A DNA stretch of 11,439 bases. Origin: Nautiliaceae bacterium (lineage in GTDB: Bacteria; Campylobacterota; Campylobacteria; Campylobacterales; Nautiliaceae). Location: NCBI GenBank assembly GCA_027008345.1, contig JALTBU010000028.1, positions 1 through 11,439 of the forward strand. The letters run 5' to 3'. Positions 5,482-11,439 of the stretch are shown in pieces. Within the stretch, counting starts at the first letter, position 1; each line of letters opens with the position of its first letter. The notes beneath the pieces are model-generated. The model saw nothing but the letters and a program-made list of their open reading frames with translations, did no database searches and was not told the DNA's origin. Both the position numbers and the translations under genes were made by a program.

Positions 5482-6572
5482 TCTCCGATTAATTCTTTCA
5501 TTAAGTCTTTTACGTGCATAAGTTTATCAGCTTTATATGCATAAGCACCGCTGAAATACAGGCCTAATTCTTCATCTCCCATATATGCATCCGCAAGTCT
5601 GTCAGCAATGCAATATCCCACTTTTTTTGCTTCTTCACCTCTGTGACAAGGATATACACAGTTTGAGATACATTTTATTTTAGGGCCTTCTCTTTTTTCT
5701 ACTTTTTCAATAAGTTTCGTTCTAATTCCGCGGGCAGGGTATCCAACAGGCGATTTCATTAAAACAATATCTTCTTTTTTTGCATTAAGAAGTGTTTGTT
5801 TAAAAGTATCACTTGCATCGCATTCATAAGTCAGGGCAAATCTTGTACCCATTTGCACGCCGTTTGCACCAAGTGAGAGGAATTTTAAAATATCTTCATG
5901 AGACCATATTCCTCCTGCTGCAATTACAGGAATATTTTTATCCCATTTATCAACTTCTTCTCTTACATCAGGAACTAAATGTTCAAGCTGGTTTTCTTCT
6001 TTAAAGCAATCTTCATATTTAAATCCCTGATGTCCTCCGCTAAGAGGACCTTCAACTATTACAGCATCAGGAATCCTTCCATATCTTTTTTCCCATCTTT
6101 TAGCGATAAGTCTAAAAGCTCTTCCAGTTGATACTATTGGTACAAGTGCAACATCGGGAAAATCTTTTGCGTATTCAGGCATATCCATTGGAAGACCGGC
6201 ACCTGTTATTATTATATCTGCCCCGGCTTCACAGGAATCTCTCACTACTCTTCCATAATCATTAATTGCATATAAAACATTTGCTCCAAGTGGTGCATCA
6301 CCGCAAATTTTTCTTGCATTTTCAAATATTTTATTTAAAGCCTCTTTATTGTAAAAATCTTTTTCACTAAAAGGTCTTCCTTCAATAAGTTCTTTAGCAT
6401 ATTTTTTATTTTCATAATATCCTGTACCTACAGCACTTATAACACCAAGACCGCCTTCTTTACTTACATTTCCTGCAAGTCTGTCCCAGCTTATACCAAG
6501 TCCCATTCCACCTTGGATTATAGGATATTTAATAGTATGCTTTCCAATTTTTAATGGTTTTAATTTACTCAT
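5478..6572 (-). CDS. Nitronate monooxygenase / 2-nitropropane dioxygenase family flavoprotein
   Basis: The product is 364 residues, a TIM-barrel FMN protein of the NMO/NPD family (also related to FabK enoyl-ACP reductases). Visible motifs: PIIQGGMGLG near the start (20-24 is QGGMG), SGGHQGF at 178-184 with H181 in the position of the active-site histidine, AAGGI (218-222) for FMN phosphate binding, and MGTRF (241-245). A cysteine cluster lies near the C-terminus: C301, C305, C309 and C321. Similar C-terminal cysteines occur, from memory, in NPD-like proteins of Firmicutes, so this is a recognised sub-branch with unclear chemistry. GGAG lies 8 bases before ATG 6572. It begins 10 bases after tyrS and overlaps the amidase start by 4 bases. 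The C. jejuni orthologue would be Cj1270c. The substrate cannot be read from the sequence; FabK is possible but length and cysteines fit NPD better. Confidence 0.88.
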   Translation of the reverse strand: MSKLKPLKIGKHTIKYPIIQGGMGLGISWDRLAGNVSKEGGLGVISAVGTGYYENKKYAKELIEGRPFSEKDFYNKEALNKIFENARKICGDAPLGANVLYAINDYGRVVRDSCEAGADIIITGAGLPMDMPEYAKDFPDVALVPIVSTGRAFRLIAKRWEKRYGRIPDAVIVEGPLSGGHQGFKYEDCFKEENQLEHLVPDVREEVDKWDKNIPVIAAGGIWSHEDILKFLSLGANGVQMGTRFALTYECDASDTFKQTLLNAKKEDIVLMKSPVGYPARGIRTKLIEKVEKREGPKIKCISNCVYPCHRGEEAKKVGYCIADRLADAYMGDEELGLYFSGAYAYKADKLMHVKDLMKELIGE

Positions 6573-6582
6573 CCTAACTCCA

Positions 6583-7785
6583 TTATTTTACTTTTACTTT
6601 TGCAAATTTTCTTTTTCCAATTTGTAAAATATATTCTTTTCCACTTTCAAGTTCAATGTCTTGAGAAGATATTTTTTCCTGATTTATTCTTACCGCACCG
6701 CCTTTTATATGGCGTCTTGCTTCTGATTTAGACGCAGCAAGTTTAGTTTCAACTAATGCCTCTACTATATTCATCGGTTTTATTTCAAATTCAGGCATTT
6801 CATCAGGTAATTTGTTTTGTTTATGTATTTTATCAAAATTTTCTTTGGCTTTACTTCCTGCTCCTTTGCCATGAAATCTATCTACTATTTCAATGGCAAG
6901 CATTTCTTTTATTTCTTTTGGATTCCTGCCGTTTTTAACTTCTTCTTTTAATTTCTCTATTTCTTCAATTGATTTATCGCTTAGTAATTCATACCAATCC
7001 CACATAAGCTCATCTGAAATTGATAATACTTTTGCAAAAATTGTATCAGGAGATTCTGTAATACCGATATAGTTTCCAAGTGATTTACTCATTTTGTTTA
7101 TACCGTCAAGTCCTACTAAAAGAGGCATCATAATTACGCTTTGCTCTTTTCCTACATTATATACTTTTTGTAAATGTCTTCCCATAAGAAGATTAAATTT
7201 TTGATCAGTACCTCCAATTTCTATATCGCTTTTTAAAGCCACACTGTCATATCCTTGAAGGAGAGGATAAATAAATTCGCTTATTGCAATAGGTGTGTTT
7301 GATTTAAATCTTTTTTCAAAATCATCTCTTTCAAGCATTCTTGCAACAGTGTAAGTAGTTGTCAGTTCGACAATTCCGGCAGCGCCGAGTGCATTTAGCC
7401 ATTTAGAATTAAATACTATGTCTGTAAGTTCAGGGTCTAAAATTTTAAATACTTGCTCTTTATAAGTCTGGGCATTTTGAGCCACTTCTTCTGGTGTAAG
7501 CATTTTTCTTGTTTTACTTTTCCCAGTAGGGTCACCTATCTGAGCTGTAAAATCACCTATTAAAAATTGAACTCTTGCTCCATATTTTTGAAAAGTTTTT
7601 AGTTTTTGAAGAAGCACGGTGTGCCCTAAATGAAGATCAGGTGCAGTCGGGTCAAATCCCGCTTTAATAGTAAATCTTTCACCTGTTTGAAAAAATTTTT
7701 TAACAAGCTCTTCTATTTTTTCAAGACCTATAATTTCAGTTGTTCCTCTTTGGATTTCTTTTATAGCTTCTTTTACTTTATCCAT
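6583..7785 (-). CDS. tyrS: Tyrosyl-tRNA synthetase
   Basis: This 400-residue class I synthetase charges tRNA-Tyr in the cytoplasm. The HIGH-type motif is HLGH (52-55) within DPTAPDLHLGH, and the second signature is KMSKS (231-235). That canonical KMSKS, with LLVGLDGINKMSKSLGN, places it in the TyrZ-like branch rather than the E. coli TyrS branch (KFGKT). GGTDQKFNLLMGR (191-203) is the conserved segment next to the active site. A C-terminal S4 RNA-binding domain covers about 338-400 (EARRHIKGGAVRIN). Length is normal. AAGGAG (7795-7790) stands 4 bases before the ATG and is a strong ribosome site. It lies 93 bases downstream of spoT, the largest gap in the operon. That gap shows no good promoter but holds a 27-codon frame. 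Confidence 0.97.
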   Translation of the reverse strand: MDKVKEAIKEIQRGTTEIIGLEKIEELVKKFFQTGERFTIKAGFDPTAPDLHLGHTVLLQKLKTFQKYGARVQFLIGDFTAQIGDPTGKSKTRKMLTPEEVAQNAQTYKEQVFKILDPELTDIVFNSKWLNALGAAGIVELTTTYTVARMLERDDFEKRFKSNTPIAISEFIYPLLQGYDSVALKSDIEIGGTDQKFNLLMGRHLQKVYNVGKEQSVIMMPLLVGLDGINKMSKSLGNYIGITESPDTIFAKVLSISDELMWDWYELLSDKSIEEIEKLKEEVKNGRNPKEIKEMLAIEIVDRFHGKGAGSKAKENFDKIHKQNKLPDEMPEFEIKPMNIVEALVETKLAASKSEARRHIKGGAVRINQEKISSQDIELESGKEYILQIGKRKFAKVKVK

Positions 7786-7794
7786 AAATCTCCT

Positions 7795-7878
7795 TTATAT
7801 AGTATATGAGTGCAAGAGTAGATTGAAGTATGGGATATAATTAATATATTCATTTCCCATTATTTCTCTTTTACTCAT
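7795..7878 (-). CDS. Possible 27-residue small protein or leader peptide between spoT and tyrS
   Basis: An ATG at 7878 immediately follows the spoT stop codon (TAA 7881-7879, so TAAATG) and the frame runs to TAA at 7797-7795, which itself touches the tyrS ribosome site (AAGGAG 7795-7790). The predicted peptide begins MSKREIMGNEYINYIPYF and ends NLLLHSYTI. It therefore fills the gap exactly, and has four tyrosines in 27 residues immediately before the tyrosyl-tRNA synthetase gene. No Shine-Dalgarno precedes its ATG beyond coupling to spoT, and no family is recognised. ATGGGA/TCCCAT (7830-7835 and 7855-7860) could pair as a 6-bp stem inside the frame. It may be chance in A+T-rich DNA. Confidence 0.3.
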   Translation of the reverse strand: MSKREIMGNEYINYIPYFNLLLHSYTI

Positions 7879-9999
7879 TTATCCGTTATATGCATCTCTT
7901 TTTGGTATAAATTCTATTATATTATATTCTTTTTTTATCTGCTGTTTTATAAAATCAAATTTTTTGTTTTCAAATTCAATTTCAAGTTTACAGTTGTTTG
8001 AATCTTTTCCAAGTTCTACCGAATGAATAAAAATATCCATTTTTGCCAGGAAATTTACAAATTTTGCGAGTTCCCCTTTTTTGTTTGGGAGAGAAACTAC
8101 TAAAAAATATCTGTTTTGTTCATTTGTTATCCATTTGACAAAAACGGCTTTTTTCATAATTTTTTCCGCATTATTACAAAATCTATGATGAATTTCAACT
8201 TCTCTTTTATCAAGAAGTCCTAATATTTTGTCTCCGACTTTCGGGTGACAGCAGTAATTAAACCTGATATCGTTTACAGGTTTATTGCTTAAAATAAGCA
8301 GATTTCCAAATTTATATTCTTTAAGGGTAGTGTTTTTAAAATAGATTATTTTTCTTTTTTTAATAGTTTTGGTAATAGTTTTGACAACATCTTTTAAAAA
8401 TTTTTCATCATCAACTATATTTGGTATTTTTTCACAAAGTTTGTTTGCTTTTATCAGAGCTTTTATTTTAAGTTCATCCAAATCAAATATTGTTGAGAGG
8501 ATTGCTATTGCTAGTTTTCTATTTATCTCTTTTTCTTTTTGACGGCATAATTTTCTCTGTTCATATTTTGCTTTGCTGGTTTTTAAAGCGTTAATCCATG
8601 TACATCTTGGAATAATTTCATTTCCGGTTATTATTTTTACCATATCTCCTGTTTTTAAGTGATGAAGAAGTGATACTTTTTCTTTATTAACCAATGCACC
8701 AACAGCCTTATTTCCTATATCAGAATGTATTGTGTATGCAAAATCAAGGGCCGTTGCACCGCGTGGGAGGGTTATAGTGTCAAATGAAGGGGTATAAACT
8801 ACTATATCTTCGCTAAAAAGGTCATTTTTGGCAAGTTCATAAAAATCATTTACATTTTTTTCTTCAAAATTCAAATTTTCAAGCCATTTAACATCTGGAA
8901 TAGCTGTATTAAGTTTGTATTTCCAATGTGCTGCAATACCGAATTCAGCGTTTTTATCCATATCAAATGTTCTTATTTGTGCTTCAATTATGGAATTTTT
9001 ATCATATACAGTTGTATGAATCGTTTGATAACCGTTTTCTTTTGGTATTGCTATATAATCTTTAAATCTTGAAATAAGAGGTCTGAAATTTAAATGAATA
9101 AGCCCTAAAACTTCATAACATTGAATAGGTTCTTTTACTATAATTCTTATAGCAAGTAAATCTAAAACTTCCTGTATTGAAATACCTTTTCTTTGCATTT
9201 TAAGATAAATAGAATAATAGTGTTTAATTCTTGATTTAATTTCAAATTCGTCTTTTAAAAATCCGTTTTCAAGCATTAATTTTTCAACTTTTTGAATCAT
9301 TGAATTTAATTTTAATTGAAAATCTTTTTTATTTTCTTTTATATATTTATCAATTTTTTCATATTCAGTTGGCATAAGATATTTAAAAGATAAATCTTCT
9401 AATATATTTTTTATTTTTGATATTCCAAGCCTATGGGCTATAGGTGCATACACAACAAGTGTTTCTTCGGCTATTCTTTTTTGTTTGTGTGGAGGTAAGG
9501 CATCAAGGGTGAGCATATTATGCACTCTGTCACAAAGTTTAATTACAAGAATTCTTATATCTTTTATTGAAGATGTAAGAATTTTTCTGAATGTAAGGGC
9601 TGATTTGGTTAGTTTTTCGTCTGAATTGCTTGGAATTAAGGAATTGTCTCTTATTTCAACAATTTTTGTAAGACCTTCTACAATCCGGGAAACTTCACTG
9701 CCAAATTCATCTTTTATATAATAAATAGTGTAATCAGTGTCTTCTACAACATCATGTAAAAGAGCTGAGGTTATAACATCTTCATCATCATTAAAATAAC
9801 TTGTAATTGCAGCTACAAGAATAGGGTGTATTACATAATCTTCTCCGCTTTTTCTTTTTTGTCCTTTATGTGCTTTTATGGCAAAATCAAGAGCTTTTTG
9901 AATTTTTGGTGTGGATATGCGCGAGAGAAGAAGCGAAGAAGCTTCTTTTACATCTTTTATATTTTTAATTTTTTCTAAAAATTCATTAAAGTCGATCAA
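7879..9999 (-). CDS. spoT: Bifunctional (p)ppGpp synthetase/hydrolase (RelA/SpoT family)
   Basis: This 706-residue enzyme of the stringent response makes and degrades (p)ppGpp. The HD hydrolase domain (about 30-190) is intact: R49, H58, H82-D83, E86-D87 (LLHDVVEDT) and D157 (DRVHNM) match the metal and catalytic positions of long RSH enzymes. The synthetase domain (about 225-365) has D280 (LDLLAIR), DYIAIPKENGYQTIH and E339 (EAQIRT). A TGS domain follows at about 398-460, then a helical region, a conserved CC motif (C583-C584, CCHPKVGD) and a C-terminal ACT domain (about 630-705). All parts are present, so a bifunctional enzyme is expected, as usual for Campylobacterota with one RSH gene. The start is TTG (9999-9997), overlapping the rpoZ stop as TTGA. 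An in-frame TAA at 10014-10012 with no ATG/GTG after it forces this choice, and the next Met is about residue 162. AAGG lies 10 bases upstream and AGGA 3 bases upstream. Confidence 0.96.
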   Translation of the reverse strand: MIDFNEFLEKIKNIKDVKEASSLLLSRISTPKIQKALDFAIKAHKGQKRKSGEDYVIHPILVAAITSYFNDDEDVITSALLHDVVEDTDYTIYYIKDEFGSEVSRIVEGLTKIVEIRDNSLIPSNSDEKLTKSALTFRKILTSSIKDIRILVIKLCDRVHNMLTLDALPPHKQKRIAEETLVVYAPIAHRLGISKIKNILEDLSFKYLMPTEYEKIDKYIKENKKDFQLKLNSMIQKVEKLMLENGFLKDEFEIKSRIKHYYSIYLKMQRKGISIQEVLDLLAIRIIVKEPIQCYEVLGLIHLNFRPLISRFKDYIAIPKENGYQTIHTTVYDKNSIIEAQIRTFDMDKNAEFGIAAHWKYKLNTAIPDVKWLENLNFEEKNVNDFYELAKNDLFSEDIVVYTPSFDTITLPRGATALDFAYTIHSDIGNKAVGALVNKEKVSLLHHLKTGDMVKIITGNEIIPRCTWINALKTSKAKYEQRKLCRQKEKEINRKLAIAILSTIFDLDELKIKALIKANKLCEKIPNIVDDEKFLKDVVKTITKTIKKRKIIYFKNTTLKEYKFGNLLILSNKPVNDIRFNYCCHPKVGDKILGLLDKREVEIHHRFCNNAEKIMKKAVFVKWITNEQNRYFLVVSLPNKKGELAKFVNFLAKMDIFIHSVELGKDSNNCKLEIEFENKKFDFIKQQIKKEYNIIEFIPKRDAYNG

Positions 10000-10199
10000 A
10001 TTTCCTGAACCTTAATAAGACCTTCTGCAATTTCTATAATTGCAATTTCAGTTAACTGCATATTTTTTTTAGGAAGTTCAATTAATGGTTTTGCACCGTT
10101 TAATAGTTCATTTACTCTTTTTGCTACAGCTTGTGATAGTAAAAATCTGTCATAATTAACTCTTTCAAGTGCTTTTGCATTTACTTGTTCTATTCTCAT
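9996..10199 (-). CDS. rpoZ: RNA polymerase omega subunit
   Basis: The product is 67 residues, shorter than the roughly 90 of E. coli but usual for Campylobacterota. Omega helps fold and assemble the beta-prime subunit and, in many bacteria, takes part in ppGpp binding to RNA polymerase. The N-terminal segment around RVNYDRFLLSQAVAKRVNEL (14-33) corresponds to the 'NRF.L...AAKRARQL' motif of omega, and the C-terminal part is a short acidic helix. Assignment also rests on position between pyrH and spoT, the conserved order in this group. The ribosome site AAGGAG (10209-10204) is made of the last codons of pyrH. The gene begins one base after the pyrH stop and ends in a TTGA overlap with spoT, so pyrH, rpoZ and spoT are probably co-translated. 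Confidence 0.9.
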   Translation of the reverse strand: MRIEQVNAKALERVNYDRFLLSQAVAKRVNELLNGAKPLIELPKKNMQLTEIAIIEIAEGLIKVQEI

Positions 10200-10200
10200 A

Positions 10201-10923
10201 TTACTCCTTTACTATTGAATATTTTGCATCAGGATTATTTTGTAAAATTTTTAATAAATTACCTTTTTTAAACATATTGCAAACTATTATTGGAAGTTTG
10301 TTTTCTCTGGCAAGTGCAATTGCCGTATCATCCATAACTTTAATATTTTCTTTAAGAGCATCCTCGTAAGATATTTCTTTTAAAAGTTTTGCATCAGGAT
10401 ATTTATTTGGGTCTTTATCATAAATGCCGTCAACTTTTGTTGCTTTAATAATAGCACTTGCTCCTATTTCACTGGCTCTTAGCACTCCTGCCGTATCAGT
10501 TGTAAAAAATGGATTTCCAGTACCTGCGGCAAATATAACAACTCTACCTTTTTCAAGATGCCTTATAGCACGTCTTACTATGAAATTTTCAGCAATTTCT
10601 TCCATTTTTATAGCACTTTGAACCCTAACAGGTACATTGTCACTCTCAAGTGCTTCTTGCATTGCTACGGCATTTATAACAGTAGCTAGCATTCCCATAT
10701 AATCACCTGATGTTCTTTTAATAATACCGTCTTTTGCCGCACTTACTCCTCTTATGAAGTTTCCTCCGCCTATTACTATTGCTATTTCAAAACCGGCGTT
10801 TTTTACTTCTTTTATTTCATCAGCAAGATATTTTAATACTTTTGTATCGATTCCAAAACCGTTGTCAGCTGATAGTGCTTCACCTGAAAATTTGATTAAA
10901 ATTCTGTTGTCTTTTCTTTTCAT
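10201..10923 (-). CDS. pyrH: UMP kinase
   Basis: The 240-residue product phosphorylates UMP to UDP, an essential step of pyrimidine nucleotide synthesis, and is a hexameric amino-acid-kinase-fold enzyme regulated by GTP and UTP in many bacteria. Motifs in order: RILIKFSGEAL (7-17), IVIGGGNFIRG (the glycine-rich UMP/ATP loop, 49-59), GDYMGMLATVINAVAMQ (the family hallmark), GTGNPFFTTDTA and KATKVDGIYDKDPNK. Length is standard. The start is ATG 10923 with a modest AAGG about 9 bases upstream. It lies 35 bases downstream of the envC-like gene and just before rpoZ. The order envC-pyrH-rpoZ-spoT is as in Campylobacter. Nothing odd was seen. Confidence 0.97.
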   Translation of the reverse strand: MKRKDNRILIKFSGEALSADNGFGIDTKVLKYLADEIKEVKNAGFEIAIVIGGGNFIRGVSAAKDGIIKRTSGDYMGMLATVINAVAMQEALESDNVPVRVQSAIKMEEIAENFIVRRAIRHLEKGRVVIFAAGTGNPFFTTDTAGVLRASEIGASAIIKATKVDGIYDKDPNKYPDAKLLKEISYEDALKENIKVMDDTAIALARENKLPIIVCNMFKKGNLLKILQNNPDAKYSIVKE

Positions 10924-10958
10924 AAGCGTGCCTTTTTAAAATGTAATTTTACCATAAA

Positions 10959-11439
10959 TTATTTTAATAAAATTATCTTTATAGGATTGATAGGCTTTTC
11001 TTTGTATGTTACTTCAAATTCCAAAGCATCTTTAACCCTTGCAATAATCTGACCTCTTTTGACATAAGAGCCTTTTTTTAAAAGAGGTGAAACTTTATCG
11101 AGATTTGCATAAATACTGAAAAGATTGTTTTTATGTTTTATAACAATGATTTTTTTATCGTTGTTTTCACCTATATAAACAACTCTTCCACTTAAAATGC
11201 TCCTTACTACGCTGTTTGGTCTATAAGGTTTTATGGTTATTGAATCATTATAAACTTTTATTTTATAAATCGGGTCAATATATGAGCCGAATTTTTTTAT
11301 TATTTTACCTTGAATAGGTGCAATGGTTTTAGGTCCTTTATAATTAGCGATTTGAGGTTTAAAATAAGAATTTCCAATTCGTTTTACATTTATTTTTCTT
11401 TGTTTGATAATTTTAAGTTTTATGAGCCTATTTTGGAGT
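10959..11439 (-). CDS. EnvC-like LytM (M23-family) protein, C-terminal part, catalytically degenerate
   Basis: The frame is open to the window edge and ends at TAA 10961-10959. It is 5'-truncated, with 159 residues visible. It begins with a basic segment that could be the end of a coiled coil (LQNRLIKLKIIKQRK), then has a LytM/M23 fold: TIAPIQGKIIKKFGSY, ILSGRVVYIGENND, FSIYANLDKVSPLLKKGSYV and KRGQIIARVKDALEFEV. In active M23 peptidases the corresponding motifs are YAHL and LHFE, whose histidines bind zinc. Here they read YANL (Asn codon 11105-11103) and LEFE (Glu codon 11021-11019). The first ligand motif (HxxxD) is also not recognisable. Loss of metal ligands is typical of EnvC, a division-site activator of amidases controlled by FtsEX. 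The C. jejuni counterpart at this place would be Cj1275c, next to ftsX and ftsE, which would lie just outside this window. It probably functions outside the cytoplasmic membrane; the signal region is not visible. Confidence 0.82.
   Translation of the reverse strand, partial: LQNRLIKLKIIKQRKINVKRIGNSYFKPQIANYKGPKTIAPIQGKIIKKFGSYIDPIYKIKVYNDSITIKPYRPNSVVRSILSGRVVYIGENNDKKIIVIKHKNNLFSIYANLDKVSPLLKKGSYVKRGQIIARVKDALEFEVTYKEKPINPIKIILLK

Noticed and set aside
5813..6004. 63-codon + strand frame inside the flavoprotein gene
   Set aside because: It is a shadow of a well-supported gene, with no ribosome site and no recognisable domain.
6756..6938. 60-codon + strand frame inside tyrS
   Set aside because: Shadow frame; its Phe/Leu-rich composition comes from the complement of Lys/Glu codons.
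7801..7830. A promoter for tyrS in the spoT-tyrS gap (TATACT at 7806-7801)
   Set aside because: No acceptable -35 at 16-18 bases, and the implied transcription start would fall in or after the ribosome site.
9485..9721. 78-codon + strand frame inside spoT
   Set aside because: Antisense to the conserved HD domain; no independent support.
10169..10939. Three short + strand frames inside rpoZ/pyrH (10169-10369, 10424-10621, 10754-10939)
   Set aside because: All lie antisense to conserved coding sequence, with hydrophobic/Ser-rich shadow composition and no ribosome sites.
1..11439. CRISPR arrays, insertion sequences, tRNA/rRNA genes, phage or defence-island genes
   Set aside because: No direct-repeat array, transposase motif, terminal inverted repeats or cloverleaf structure was found; gene density and content are chromosomal housekeeping plus the CA/channel cluster.

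Overview
The window is visibly A+T-rich, with lysine- and isoleucine-rich proteins. Its right-hand two thirds carry a gene order I recognise from Campylobacterota (Epsilonproteobacteria): envC-like, pyrH, rpoZ, spoT, tyrS, an NMO-family flavoprotein, then an AmiA-type amidase. From memory this matches Campylobacter jejuni Cj1275c down to Cj1269c. The composition and the pairing with a 2TM-RCK potassium channel would suit a vent genus such as Nautilia, Caminibacter or Lebetimonas, but genus is a guess.

Left part, + strand (1-3249): the 3' end of a PepD-type aminoacyl-histidine dipeptidase, then a compact apparent operon. This operon holds a four-helix membrane protein of unknown function, a two-TM potassium channel with two RCK (TrkA-N) modules, and a beta-carbonic anhydrase. 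A T-rich, TATAAT-type promoter lies just before the first of these. Running tail-to-tail into it on the - strand is a secreted alpha-carbonic anhydrase (3254-3979) with its own good sigma70-like promoter and an 18-bp perfect palindrome upstream. The two carbonic anhydrase genes share one hairpin that overlaps both stop codons.

Right part, - strand (4114-11439): a tightly packed, probably polycistronic run read from right to left. It starts with the C-terminal half of an EnvC-like LytM protein whose metal ligands look lost. It continues through UMP kinase, RNA polymerase omega, the bifunctional (p)ppGpp synthetase/hydrolase (TTG start overlapping the rpoZ stop), tyrosyl-tRNA synthetase, an NMO-family flavoprotein, and a lipoprotein-like N-acetylmuramoyl-L-alanine amidase. 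The run is bracketed by a probable amidase activator and a probable amidase, with stringent-response and translation genes between them. A 27-codon reading frame exactly fills the only notable gap, between spoT and tyrS.

The most interesting themes are (1) the K+ channel / cytoplasmic CA / periplasmic CA neighbourhood, which suggests a CO2-bicarbonate-pH-K+ homeostasis module, and (2) the EnvC-amidase pair at the two ends of one operon. No mobile element, CRISPR array, tRNA or rRNA was seen. Most genes here belong to known families. I do not see a clearly undescribed defence-type or mobile system.
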